Shown: positions 11,122-20,500, counted from the stretch's first letter. The stretch: DNA of 64,000 nt from Vulcanimicrobium alpinum (GCF_027923555.1 NZ_AP025523.1:2732484-2796483), one strand, 5' to 3'. The notes: generated by a model not told the origin, from the letters alone. Numbers and translations: made by a program.

Positions 11122-11164
11122 CTTCCTACGATGCTCCCGACGTGCGACGAGCTGCATGATGGTG

Positions 11165-11192
11165 TAGACGCGCGAGGCGATCGTTCGGATCA
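11165..11192 (-). promoter_or_regulatory. ECF-type promoter of the sigma operon
   Basis: On the minus strand: TGATCCG (11192-11186), a 15-base spacer, then CGTCTA (11170-11165). Its -35 element forms one arm of a perfect inverted repeat (GGATCACT, 7-base gap, AGTGATCC, 11187-11209) whose other arm is the -35 of the DUF305 promoter. This suggests the sigma factor drove its own operon. Confidence 0.65.
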
Positions 11193-11203
11193 CTCGCGGT
11201 AAG

Positions 11204-11231
11204 TGATCCGCTCGAGGGTTTCGAGCGTTTA
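11204..11231 (+). promoter_or_regulatory. ECF-type promoter of the DUF305 operon
   Basis: TGATCCG (11204-11210), a 15-base spacer, then CGTTTA (11226-11231), the same layout as the promoters at 7291 and 11165. The spacer includes a hairpin (CGCTCGA, 5-base loop, TCGAGCG, 11209-11227). The predicted transcript start is only about ten bases before the ATG at 11249, so the leader would be short. Confidence 0.6.
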
Positions 11232-11248
11232 GGCGGCGGAGGCCGATC

Positions 11249-11626
11249 ATGTTTTCACTCGATTCGAAGCTCCTCAGAACGTCCGTCATCACCGTCATCC
11301 TCGCCGTCGCTACGATCGCGAGTGGACCGAACATCGCCCGCGCGGCGACGACGTTTGATGCGGCGATGATGTCTGCGATGACCCAGATGGATGGCGCGAT
11401 GGTCGCCGCTCCGATGACGGGCGATCCCGATCGGGATTTCGTCGCGATGATGGTGCCGCACCACCGCGGCGCGGTCGCGATGGCCGAACTCGAGCTCGCA
11501 TCCGGCCACGATCCACGCTTGCGCCGACTCGCACAAGAGATCGTCGTCACGCAAGGTTCCGAAATCGACGTCATGCGCGCGATCGCGCGCGACCTTACCT
11601 CAAGTCCCATGAAAGTACGAAAATGA
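11249..11626 (+). CDS. Exported DUF305 protein
   Basis: A 125-residue protein with an N-terminal signal peptide (hydrophobic residues 11-25, likely cut after ARA) and a DUF305 domain: DRDFVAMMVPHHRGAVAMAE (His-His pair), then DPRLRRLAQEIVVTQGSEID. DUF305 proteins are small periplasmic or surface proteins, some linked to copper; the biochemical role is not settled. Its ATG follows GGCGGAGG. It overlaps the next gene by ATGA and has an ECF-type promoter, so it is the first gene of a small exported-protein operon. Confidence 0.8.
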   Translation: MFSLDSKLLRTSVITVILAVATIASGPNIARAATTFDAAMMSAMTQMDGAMVAAPMTGDPDRDFVAMMVPHHRGAVAMAELELASGHDPRLRRLAQEIVVTQGSEIDVMRAIARDLTSSPMKVRK

Positions 11627-13068
11627 AGTTTCTTCCCATCATCGTCGTGGCGAGCGCGCTCGCGCTCTCGGGTCCCGCAAGCGCGGGTCAGGCGCCGGAC
11701 GCGGCCTCCGCGCCGAATGTCGCCATCTCGTCGCACGATCGCGTGTATCTCTCCGATCAGTCGTCGAACACGGTCTCGGTCGTCGATCCGAAAACGGAAA
11801 CGTTGCTCGGCGTCATCCGCCTCGGCCTCACGACGCCGGCGAATCTGAGCCCGCTCTACACCGACCAATTGCTCGTGCACGGGATCGGCTTTTCACCCGA
11901 TCACAAAACGCTCGACGTCGTCTCGGTCGGGTCGAATTCGGTCGCGTTCATCGATACGGAGACGAACCGCGTGAAGCACGTTACGTACGTCGGCCGCTCG
12001 CCGCACGAAGCTTTCTTTACGCCCGACGGCCGGGAAGTTTGGGTGACCGTTCGCGGTGAGAATTACGTCAGCGTGCTCGACGCGACGACGTACCGCGAAA
12101 CGTCGCGGATCGTCGTTCCGAACGGACCGGGGATGACGATCTTTTCTCCCGACGGCAAATACGCGTACGTCTGCTCGAGCTTTTCGCCCGAAACCGTCGT
12201 GATCGACCGCGCGACGCACGCGATCGTCGGCCACGTGAAGCAAGATTCGCCCTTCAGCCCCGACATCGCGGCGACGCCCGATGGCACGCAGGTGTGGCTG
12301 ACGCTCAAAGATGTGGGCCACACCGAAGTGTTCAATGCGAAGCCGCCGTTCAACGTGATCGCGAGCATCGATACGGGCGCGATCACCAACCATGTCAATA
12401 TCGTGCGCAACGCGCGCGGGCAATTCGCCTACGTGACCGTCGGCGGCCTCAACGAAGTCAAGGTTTTTACGACGACGGCGACGCCGAAGCTCGTTGCGAC
12501 GATTCCGACGGGTGCGCTCCCACATGGCTTATGGCCCTCGGGTGACGGAACGCGCGTGTACGTCGGACTCGAAAACGCCGATGCCGTTGCCGCGATCGAC
12601 ACGATGACCAATACGGTCGTCGCGACAATCCCGACAGGCCAGGCGCCGCAAGGCATGGTGTACGTGCCCGGTGCCGTGACGACTGGCCCCGGTACCGAGA
12701 ACCTCGAGCCACTCGGCGCGGCCGGCCTCGCCGACCACCTCACCCTCGGCTCCCCCGGAACGACGCGCGCCGCGACGACGGTAACGATCAATAACCAGGG
12801 TCTCGTGGATATCCTCGAAGCCGCCGTCACCGGCCTCGAACCGAAGCACGCCTACACGCTCGCGCTTGCAAATGAAGCGAACGGCTCGGGAATGCTGCAA
12901 CCGCTAGCACCGTTCAAAACCAATCCCTCGGGTGCCGCAATCGTTTCGACGATCGCACAATTACGCGTCGCCCTCGCAACCCAAACCGCGCGGCCTTCGC
13001 GACGCTACCTCGTGATCGTGGATGCGACGCCCGGTGCGGGCGCCGCCGTAGTGCAGCTTCAGCGATAG
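11623..13068 (+). CDS. Exported YVTN beta-propeller protein
   Basis: 481 residues with a signal peptide (ALALSGPASAG, residues 13-23). Repeats such as VYLSDQSSNTVSVVDPKTET, VAFIDTETNRVKHV, YVSVLDATTYRE, VYVGLENADAVAAIDTMTN and VVATIPTGQAPQGM are typical of the YVTN/cytochrome-d1-like seven-bladed propeller. A C-terminal domain of about 110 residues (from residue 370) has no clear family. It probably acts outside the cytoplasm as a binding or scaffold protein; no catalytic or haem site is visible. Start ATG overlaps the DUF305 stop, showing coupling. Confidence 0.8.
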   Translation: MKFLPIIVVASALALSGPASAGQAPDAASAPNVAISSHDRVYLSDQSSNTVSVVDPKTETLLGVIRLGLTTPANLSPLYTDQLLVHGIGFSPDHKTLDVVSVGSNSVAFIDTETNRVKHVTYVGRSPHEAFFTPDGREVWVTVRGENYVSVLDATTYRETSRIVVPNGPGMTIFSPDGKYAYVCSSFSPETVVIDRATHAIVGHVKQDSPFSPDIAATPDGTQVWLTLKDVGHTEVFNAKPPFNVIASIDTGAITNHVNIVRNARGQFAYVTVGGLNEVKVFTTTATPKLVATIPTGALPHGLWPSGDGTRVYVGLENADAVAAIDTMTNTVVATIPTGQAPQGMVYVPGAVTTGPGTENLEPLGAAGLADHLTLGSPGTTRAATTVTINNQGLVDILEAAVTGLEPKHAYTLALANEANGSGMLQPLAPFKTNPSGAAIVSTIAQLRVALATQTARPSRRYLVIVDATPGAGAAVVQLQR

Positions 13069-13076
13069 GATTCACG

Positions 13077-13413
13077 ATGTCCGACGTACGCGCCACCGAC
13101 ACGCTTGCGCGAACGGACGTTCCTCGCCTACGCGCGGACCTCGCTTGCGTTCAACGGGTTCGGGTTCGTCATCGCGCGATTCTCGATCTTCACGCGCGGA
13201 TTCGAAACGATCTCACCCACCCACCACACCTCTGGGGCGATCTCGTCGGTCTTCGGTACGGTGATGTCGCTTGCGGGAATCGCCTGCGCGCTTTACGGCG
13301 CGTACCGATACGTTGCGACGGCGCGCGGCCTACGCGCCGGAGAACATCGCCCGATGTCAGACGGCGCCGCGATCGTCATCGCGACGATCGTCGGCATCAT
13401 CGGGACCGTCTGA
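13077..13413 (+). pseudogene. DUF202 (YidH-like) membrane protein, likely frameshifted
   Basis: The ATG at 13077 begins MSDVRATDTLA, the normal DUF202 N-terminus, but the rest (ERTFLAYARTSLAFNGFGFV, then a second and third membrane segment to IGTV) lies in another frame from about 13105. Family members read LANERTFLA across this point, so about two bases seem missing near 13110. A TTG at 13105 could restart a 102-residue protein (LRERTFLAY), so some product is possible. Position after DUF305 and YVTN genes suggests one operon. Confidence 0.6.
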
Positions 13414-13472
13414 CCTGGACCCTATACGCATTTCGCTGAGCCGCGATAAACTTTGTCTGGGAGGTCGCGCAA

Positions 13473-13825
13473 ATGCATGCGTATGCGCCGTCACGTCTCT
13501 GTATGTGGCAACATGTGGTCCTGTGCGCCATAGCGTCCCTTGGCGACGTGGTGATCACGAACGGCATCCTCTTCATAGCATACGTTGCGTTATGACTCGC
13601 TTCCAAGCGCGTCAATTTCTACGTACTATGTGCGTCGCGGCTACGATTTCCGTGTTCGTTGAAGCTGTTGCTTTTCACAAACGGTTCTGGTCGTATAGCC
13701 CCGGAATGCTGACGCTCTTCGGAATAGGACCTTTTCCGCTCTTGCAACTGATTCTAACCCCCGTCGCAGTATGGACCAGCACACTTCTATGGCGGACTTC
13801 GGACTGTGCCCGCGGACGAGTGTAA
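13473..13825 (+). pseudogene. Small membrane protein, split frame and IS-truncated
   Basis: A strong GGGAGG precedes the ATG at 13473. The first frame gives one membrane helix (WQHVVLCAIASLGDVVITNG) and stops at 13595. The next frame (ATG 13592, overlapping) continues with two helices, including HKRFWSYSPGMLTLFGIGPF and PLLQLILTPVAVWTSTLLW. The two parts look like one small integral membrane protein of about 115 residues with a frameshift, though two coupled ORFs cannot be excluded. The 3' end is cut by the IS256 element starting at 13817. Function unknown. Confidence 0.5.
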
Positions 13826-15104
13826 TTTCGTTCAGCCGTAGAACGGCGTGAGTAAGTCGGAGTTCATATACCGCCGCTCGGTCTGCCAGTCCTCGGTCTG
13901 CTCGGCGAGGATCAGGGTAATCAGGCGGATAGCCGAGGCGATCGTCGGGAAGATTCCGACGAGTCGCGTCCGTCGACGGATGTCGCGGTTGAGGTGCTCG
14001 ATCGGGTTTGTACTCGCAAGCTTATGCCAATGCGGTCTCGGAAACGAGAGATAGCTGAGTGCGTCGGAAATCCCGTCCTCAAGAACTTGCATGGCTCGAG
14101 CTGATGTGCGTCGATGGGTGACGACCACGTCGGCAGCACGTCGCTCGGCGAGTTCGCGAGTTGGCTGAGCGAAGATACTGGAGAGATCCGCTCCGACCAC
14201 GGCTTTGTTCTTCTGGGATACGTGGGCCAGCACGTTGCGCATGAGATGCACCTTGCAGCGCTGCCACGAGGCCCCAGTGAGGACACTAGCGATTGCTGCT
14301 TTCAGACCGGCGTGCGCGTCGCTCACGACAAGCTTCACGCCGTGCAAGCCACGATCGAGTAAAGCCCGCAAGAACGTCGTCCAGCTTTCGAGGGACTCAC
14401 TCTCAACGACGTCGACTCCGAGTACCTCGCGTAGCCCATCATCGCTTACGCCATAAGCAATAATGACCGCCTGACTGATGACGGCACCCTCAACGCGAAC
14501 TTTCTCGTAGAGCGCGTCGAGCATCACGTACGGGTAGCTCTTCAGGAGCGGGCGCGTTCGGAATGCGGTCGCCTTGGCATCAAGTTCTGCACACAGATCG
14601 CTGACCTGCGATTTCGAGATCGATTCGACGCCAAGCGTACGGAACGACTTCTCCATTTTGCGCGTCGACACGCCGGCGAGCATTGCTTCGTGGACGACCG
14701 CAACCAGGGCGCGTTCACTGCGCGATCGGCGCTCAAGGAACGCCGGCACGTAGCCGCCGAACCGGAGCTTCGGTACGGCCAGATCAAGGGTTCCCAGCCG
14801 CGTATCGAAGCGCCGCGGCCGAGTGCCATTGCGATACGTCCGGCGTTCGTCGCTGCGCTCGTAGCGGCCGGCGCCGGCCCGCTGTTCGATTTCGAGTTGC
14901 ATGGCTCGGTCCAGGACCAGCGCCAAGAGCTCCCGCAAGTCGGCGAGCTGGGGTTCGGAAACGACCGCGACCAGGTTGTCGACGAGCGCCCAGGGGGGTA
15001 CACTTTCTTTAGCCATCGAGCCTCCAGGAAGAGCGTCAAGCACTCACTCCGTTCGCTCGATGGCCCCTTAATTTCCGGGCCTCAGCTACTCGATTTTACA
15101 CTCG
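13817..15104 (-). mobile_element. Complete IS256-family element with 8-bp target duplication
   Basis: The element runs 13817-15104 (1288 bp). Its ends are inverted repeats: CGAGTGTAATTTCG on the left and the complement of CGAGTGTAAAATCG on the right. The direct repeat CCCGCGGA flanks it at 13809-13816 and 15105-15112, the 8-base duplication expected for IS256. It carries one transposase gene. Removing it would extend the reading frame of the small membrane protein to its left. Confidence 0.88.
13832..15016 (-). CDS. IS256-family transposase
   Basis: 394 residues from the ATG at 15016, set by a GGAGG seven bases upstream. Motifs: GRYERSDERRTYRNGTRPRR, SKSQVSDLCAELDAKATAF, YPYVMLDALYEKVRVEG (first Asp), LVVSDAHAGLKAAIA (second Asp), WQRCKVHLMRNVLAHV and STNPIEHLNRDIRRRTRLVG (Glu). 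The gene is complete, nearly fills the element, and may be active. Confidence 0.93.
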   Translation of the reverse strand: MAKESVPPWALVDNLVAVVSEPQLADLRELLALVLDRAMQLEIEQRAGAGRYERSDERRTYRNGTRPRRFDTRLGTLDLAVPKLRFGGYVPAFLERRSRSERALVAVVHEAMLAGVSTRKMEKSFRTLGVESISKSQVSDLCAELDAKATAFRTRPLLKSYPYVMLDALYEKVRVEGAVISQAVIIAYGVSDDGLREVLGVDVVESESLESWTTFLRALLDRGLHGVKLVVSDAHAGLKAAIASVLTGASWQRCKVHLMRNVLAHVSQKNKAVVGADLSSIFAQPTRELAERRAADVVVTHRRTSARAMQVLEDGISDALSYLSFPRPHWHKLASTNPIEHLNRDIRRRTRLVGIFPTIASAIRLITLILAEQTEDWQTERRYMNSDLLTPFYG

Positions 15105-15470
15105 CCCGCGGACTCCGCCCGCGGTTTCATGTAGAGCCCAACGAAATCGCGCACGTTGAACGCGAAGTTGGGATCAGGACGAAAACGTAAAAGATTCCAT
15201 TCGATGCGGCTGCAAGCGATGCTCTCGCCAAATGCGTCCCACGGTTGCGGGACTCAATGTCCGTTTGTTCTCGGATGCGGCAAACCGTACTTCGCACGCG
15301 CCCGAGCGCCGCTCCGCCATGTCGGCACCAACGCAGTCGGCGAGGACGCGATCAAGCTGACCTTCGCTCGCCCCTCACCGCGTCCCGGGACGCATGGAGG
15401 CACGCGGATCGAAGTAGGCGCCGCCGTCCGGCGTGTAGGAGGAGGTTTTGACGGCCAGGAAGCGCGCGGC
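15105..15470. other. Gap without a recognised gene
   Basis: This 366-base stretch starts with the target duplication CCCGCGGA and continues with sequence that, before the IS insertion, extended the frame of the small membrane protein (stop near 15190). No convincing gene, hairpin or RNA was recognised in the rest. The last bases hold the AGGAAG that serves the ERCC4 gene. Confidence 0.5.
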
Positions 15471-16358
15471 GTGGAGGAGTTCATCGTCGCGCGTAATCCC
15501 GATAAGACCAGCAGCCTGCCATTCTTGGTACATTTGCCGATCGACGGCGGTTTGTGGCTCAAGGCGAGGGATTCGTGGCCGCGCACGGCTCGCGTGTATT
15601 GTCACCCGGCGGACGACGTCGACATCGATCGGCTCGAGATCGTCGAACGCGTAGGCGTGCTTGCGTGCGTGCGCCGCGGCGTCGCGATCGATCTGGTGCT
15701 CGAGCGCGGGGTGAACCGGCGTTCGCAATTCGTGACGACGACGGCACGCGGCCGCCGGATGGTGCTGTGGCAAACGCAAAAGGTGGCGACGTCCGCTCGG
15801 CCGGGTGTTCGCATCCCGTCCGCTGCACCGTCTCCCCTCGCGGTCATTTTTATCGACACGCGCGAACGATATGGCTATACGTTCGCCGGTCACGCCGTCC
15901 GCGTCGAGCGCCGCGCATTGTCTGCGGGCGACTACGCAGTCGCCATGGGCGACTCGTACGCGGTGATCGAGCGCAAACGCCTTGACGATTTCGCCAGCTC
16001 GCTTTCGAACGCGCAGCTCGGCTACACGATGGCGGAACTCGCGCTCTTGCCAGCGGCGGCGGTCGTCGTCGAGGGTACGTACTCGAAACTGCTTCGACTT
16101 CCACACGCGCCGACGGGGTATTTGGCCGATCTCGCAGCGCGGCTGCAAGTTCGGTATCCGACGGTGCCGATCGTCTACGTCGAGTCGCGCAAGCTCGGGC
16201 AAGAATGGTCGTACCGCTTCTTCAAGGCTGCTCTCGCACGCGAAGAATCGCCGGAACTCGAACTTCGGCCGGAACCGCGCTCGACTGAGCCACCCAAACC
16301 ACGGCGTCGGCGAACGCCCAAACGTGGGACCGCGACGGATGCGACCCCGTCGGGCTAG
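15471..16358 (+). CDS. ERCC4-domain nuclease-like protein
   Basis: 295 residues from the GTG at 15471 (AGGAAG upstream), which begins MEEFIVARNPDKTSSLPFLV as in family members. The N-terminal half (to about residue 120) is a conserved companion domain (VARNP, LKARDSWPRTARVYCH, RPGVRIPSA). The C-terminal half is an ERCC4/XPF-type nuclease: DTRERYGYTF, SAGDYAV and VIERKRLDDF match the GD-Xn-ERKxxxD active-site signature. XPF-like nucleases cut branched or damaged DNA; here the substrate is unknown. The basic tail PKPRRRRTPKRGTA may bind DNA. It is convergent with ssb. Confidence 0.82.
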   Translation: MEEFIVARNPDKTSSLPFLVHLPIDGGLWLKARDSWPRTARVYCHPADDVDIDRLEIVERVGVLACVRRGVAIDLVLERGVNRRSQFVTTTARGRRMVLWQTQKVATSARPGVRIPSAAPSPLAVIFIDTRERYGYTFAGHAVRVERRALSAGDYAVAMGDSYAVIERKRLDDFASSLSNAQLGYTMAELALLPAAAVVVEGTYSKLLRLPHAPTGYLADLAARLQVRYPTVPIVYVESRKLGQEWSYRFFKAALAREESPELELRPEPRSTEPPKPRRRRTPKRGTATDATPSG

Positions 16359-16449
16359 CGTCGCGGTCACGCCGCCCGCGACGACGAAGGCGAGCCGCGA
16401 CGGGGCTGGCAAAAAAACTTGGCCTCTAAAACGCTAGAATGTCAAAACG

Positions 16450-16890
16450 TCAAAACGGAATCTCGTCCTCCGGGAACTCATCCATCCCCCCGCCTCCGCC
16501 CACCGGCGCCGCCTTCTCGCGCGGCCGCGAATAGCTTCCGCCGCCGTCGTCATCGCCGCCGCCTCCGCGGCCGGCGCGATCGAGCATCTGCATCGTGTTC
16601 ACCACCACCTCGGTGGCTTTGCGTTTTTCGCCTTCCTTCGTTTCGTAGGAACGGATCGAGAGACGCCCGTCGACGAGACACGACATGCCCTTTTTCAGGT
16701 ACGTATTGCAGGTCTCGGCGAGCTTGTCCCAAGCGACGCAATCGATGTAGTCGGTTTCTTCTTGCTGCTTCGCACGGCGGTTCACGGCGAGCGTGAACTT
16801 CGTGACGGCGGCGCCGCTGCCGACGTAGCGGATCTCGGGGTCGCGCGTCAGGTTTCCGACGAGCGTGATGCGGTTGAACGACCCTGCCAT
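16450..16890 (-). CDS. ssb: Single-stranded DNA-binding protein
   Basis: 146 residues. OB-fold at the N-terminus: FNRITLVGNLTRDPEIRYVG, FTLAVNRRAKQQEETDYIDC, VAWDKLAETCNTYLKKG. A Gly-rich linker follows from residue 109, and the acidic tip DEFPEDEIPF recruits repair and replication proteins. It covers single-stranded DNA at forks and repair sites. It lies 125 bases after rpsF on the same strand, the usual rpsF-ssb pairing, but no rpsR or rplI follows. Confidence 0.96.
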   Translation of the reverse strand: MAGSFNRITLVGNLTRDPEIRYVGSGAAVTKFTLAVNRRAKQQEETDYIDCVAWDKLAETCNTYLKKGMSCLVDGRLSIRSYETKEGEKRKATEVVVNTMQMLDRAGRGGGGDDDGGGSYSRPREKAAPVGGGGGMDEFPEDEIPF

Positions 16891-16983
16891 GGTATCTCTT
16901 CCTTCTGCTTGCTTTGTGTGGTATGCGGAGCCCTACGCGCGAACAGGGTGGTCGCTGCCGGGTCTTCATCATGCCGGGGGAGC

Positions 16984-17001
16984 GTGCCAGGTGCCTGGCA
17001 C
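16984..17001. repeat. Perfect palindrome between rpsF and ssb
   Basis: GTGCCAGG and CCTGGCAC, separated by two bases, form an 18-base palindrome in the 125-base gap between rpsF and ssb. It could act as an RNA hairpin that adjusts ssb expression or mark a processing site. No T run follows. Confidence 0.5.
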
Positions 17002-17015
17002 GGTGCGGGTCGCGG

Positions 17016-17321
17016 TTAGGTTTCCCGGCGGATGATAAGGTGGCGCAGGACGGCTTCGTTGAGCCGGAGCTGGCGCTCGAGTTCCTTCTGCTCCTCGGGG
17101 CCGCTCTTAAACTTCATCACGACGTAGTAGCCCTCGCGGACGTCGTCGATTTCGTACGCCAAGCGGCGCTTGCCGAGCTTTTCCAGCTCGCCGACGATCT
17201 CACCGCCGCGGCTCTTCACGCCGGCGGCGATCTGGTCGGCCCGTTCGTCGACCTCGGCTTCTTCGAGGTTGGGGCGCAGAATGTACGTGACTTCGTAGTC
17301 GATGGTAACGGTGGTGGCCAT
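17016..17321 (-). CDS. rpsF: 30S ribosomal protein S6
   Basis: 101 residues, normal for S6: YEVTYILRPNLEEAEVDERA, GGEIVGELEKLGKRRLAYEI and GYYVVMKFKSGPEEQKELER, ending LRHLIIRRET. S6 binds the central domain of 16S rRNA with S18. It is first in a unit with ssb. The upstream promoter (17416-17445) shares a 12-base start-site motif with secD. Confidence 0.96.
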   Translation of the reverse strand: MATTVTIDYEVTYILRPNLEEAEVDERADQIAAGVKSRGGEIVGELEKLGKRRLAYEIDDVREGYYVVMKFKSGPEEQKELERQLRLNEAVLRHLIIRRET

Positions 17322-17401
17322 GATGCCCTCTCTGGACGCCGGCGGGGCCGGCGGCCCGGCGCGGGGCCGGGCAGCGGGAAACTCACCGGGCGCGAGGCAC
17401 C

Positions 17402-17445
17402 GGGAGAACCCCCGAAGTCTATCACGCCCAGCAGACTCTCAGCAA
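17402..17445 (-). promoter_or_regulatory. rpsF promoter with shared start-site motif
   Basis: On the minus strand: TTGCTG (17445-17440), an 18-base spacer, TAGACT (17421-17416), two bases, then GGGGGTTCTCCC (17413-17402). The secD promoter has the same arrangement with the identical 12-mer two bases after its -10 box. The leader to the rpsF ATG is about 85 bases. Confidence 0.6.
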
Positions 17446-17491
17446 GGGCGGCTCCTGGCCCCAAGCCGACCTCTTCGGCACGTCTCAGCAT

Positions 17492-17501
17492 TTCGTACGA
17501 A
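17492..17501. promoter_or_regulatory. Palindrome in the rpsF/RND pump intergenic region
   Basis: TTCGTACGAA is a perfect 10-base palindrome about 50 bases before the RND pump start, a plausible operator for a repressor of the pump. No cognate regulator is identified; the TetR gene downstream of the pump is one candidate. Confidence 0.3.
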
Positions 17502-17552
17502 CCTATCCGGAGGTTCACCCTCCCACCGCCGCGCAAAGAGTAGCCGCCCCCT

Positions 17553-20500
17553 TTGTCGATCGCCGATTTCGCCGTTACCCGCCGCGTCACGGTCGCGATG
17601 CTCGCGACCGCGATCGTCGTGCTGGGAATCTTCGCGATCCCGCGGCTCCCGATCGCGCTGCTGCCGTCGTTTCAGCCGCCCGTCGTCTCGGTCACGGTCA
17701 ACTACGGCAACGTCTCGCCGGAGACGATGGAATCGACCGTCACGCGCCCGATCGAGAACGCGGTCAGCCGCGTCTCCGGGATCGACTACCTGCAGTCGAA
17801 TTCGTTCCAGGGCCAGACCGTCGTGCGCGCGACGTTCAAATACGGCACCAACATCAACGTCGCTGCGACCGACATCCAGCAACAAGTCGCGCGCGCCGCG
17901 ACGCAGCTCCCGAACGACACCAACCTGCAGCAGCCGCAGATTCAAAAAGCGGATCCTAACGCGCTCCCAGTCGTGCGCCTTTCGGTGACCGACAACAGCC
18001 GGCCGCTGCGCGACCTCTTCGATCTCTTCAACAACCAGCTCGCCGATGAGTTCGCGGGCGTCTCGGGCGTCGGTTCCGTCTCGGTGTTCGGCGGCGCGCA
18101 GCGCGCGATCATGGTCGAGCCCGACGTCAACGCGCTCGCCGGCTACGGCCTCGACACCAACGCCATCGTCACGAAGATCAAGAATGAGAACGTGGACGCG
18201 CCGGCCGGCTTGCTCGCGATCGGTCCCAAAGAGTTCACGATCCGCGCGAACGCGCTCTACAAGAACTCGGCCGAGGTCGCGAACACCGTCGTCACCGTGA
18301 AAAACGGCGCGCCGGTCTACGTGCGCGACGTCGCGCGCGTGATCGACGGCGTCGAAGAGATCCGCTCGTTCTCGCGGCTCGACGGGAATTCGTCGATCGC
18401 GCTCGGAATCACGGCGCAGCCGGACGCCAACGTCATCGCCGTCTCGCAGGGCGTCTACGCCAAGATCGCCGACTTCCAGAAGCGCTATCCGACGATGCAC
18501 TTCGGCGTCGTGTTCGACCAGCAGGGCTTCATCGATTCGGCCGTGGTCGCGCTGGAACACACCGCGGTCTACGGCGCGATTCTCGCGGTGCTGATCATCC
18601 TACTCTTCCTGCACTCGCTACGCTCGACGCTGATCGTCGCCGTCTCGCTCCCGACCTCGGTGCTGGGCACGTTCTTCGCAGCGTACACGCTGCACCAGTC
18701 GCTCAACATCATGACGCTGGGCGGACTCGCGCTCGCCGTGGGGCTGATCGTCGACGACGCCGTCGTCGTCATCGAGAATATCTACCGACACCTTGCGGAG
18801 GGCGAGCCGCCGCGCGAGGCCGCGCGCAATGCGACCGCGCAGATCTTCACGGCGGTGCTCGCTTCAACGGTCACCGTCATTACGGTATTCGTCCCGCTGC
18901 TGCTGATCCCGGGCTTGCAGGGGCTGATCTTCGGTCCGTTCGCGCTCGTGATCATCGTCGGCGTCGGGATCTCGCTGCTCGTCGCGACGACCACCGTGCC
19001 GATGCTCTCGAGTTTCATGCTCGACACGCATAGCGTCCACCTCACCGACGACGACGGCGATGGGGTCTCGCGCGGCGGCTTCGCCCGCGGCTTTGCGCGC
19101 CGCTACCAGCGTTTCGGCCGCGGGTTCGACCGCTTCTACCTCCGCCTCGAAACCGGGTACCGGCGCCTGCTCGGCGCGGCGGTCGACCGGCCCGCGATCG
19201 TGCTCGGCACGGGGCTGCTCCTCGTCGCGCTCTCGATCGTCGCGGTCAACTTCGGCGTCGTGAAAACCGAAGTGTTCCCCGCCTCCTCGTCGCGCTTCAT
19301 CCGCTTGAACTTGCGCACGCCGAACGGCACGTCGGTGGCAAGCACCAACGCCGTCGCGATCAAGGTCGAAGATGCGCTGCGCCGCGATCCGCGCGTCGTC
19401 AGCGTCGCCGACACCGTCGGCTCCGCGTTCGGCGGCGGCGGCTCGCGCGTGGTGACCAATCAGGCATCGATGGCGATCGCGCTGCGACCCGGCATCAGCG
19501 GCGCGAAGGCCGACGCGTTCGTCACCGAGTGGCAGCGCCGCCTGGGCGGAACGCCGCGTCGGGGCGGTGCGGCCAACGCCAACGTTCCGCAGACCATCAC
19601 GCCGGAGCAGCGCGCGCAGTTCCTCGATCTGCGCCGCGCGCTGGTCGGCACGCAGGTGTTCGCGAGCAGCATCGACATCGTGCAGCAAACGGTGAGCCAG
19701 GGCTCCGACGCGATCGAGATCCAGCTCTACGGGCCCGACATCAACCAGCTCTACAAGCTCGCGCAAGGCGCCATCCCGTCGATCGCGCAGATCCCCGGCA
19801 TCCAGCGCCCCGACACGAACATCACGCCGTCACAGCCGGAAGTCGACGTCAACGTCAATCGCCGCATGGCCGCGCAGCTCGGGCTCTCGACCGGCGACAT
19901 CGCCAACGTCATTTCGACGGCGACCAGCGGGACGATCGCGTCGTACTGGCAGACCAACGGCACGCAGTATCCAATTCTGGTCCAGCTTCCGCCTGACCAG
20001 CGGCGTTCGCTCGACGCGCTCAACTCACTGCAGATCCTGCCGAGCACGGCGACCCTCGCCGCATCGTCGGGCGGCGGCAGCGGCAGCGGTACGAGCACAA
20101 ATGCCGCGAGCGCGAACGGACCGTCGTCGCAATCGCTCGACGCGGTGCCGCTTAGCGGCGTCGCGCAGATCACGATCGGTCAGGGACCCTCGCAGATTCC
20201 GCGTCAGAACAAATCGCGGCGCGTCGACATCGACGCGCCGCTCGTCGGCGGCACGCTCGGCGACGTGCTCGCGCAGGTCACGAAGGTGATGGACGCCTAT
20301 CCGCTGCCGGCCGGGTATCGCTGGCAATACGGACCGTCGGTCACGCAGAACAACAACACGTTCGGCGCGCTGACGCTGGTCGTGATCCTCGCGATCGCGC
20401 TCATCTACATGCTGCTCGCGTCGCAGTTCGAATCGTTCCTTGACCCGCTCGTCATCATGGTCGCCGTGCCGTTCGCGCTGATCGGGATCGTCGGATCGCT

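Noticed and set aside
15790-15840. tRNA-like 3' end (CCGGGTGTTCGCATCCCG followed by a CACC-like end)
   Set aside because: It lies inside the conserved RPGVRIPSA segment of the ERCC4 gene, and no D-arm or anticodon arm precedes it.
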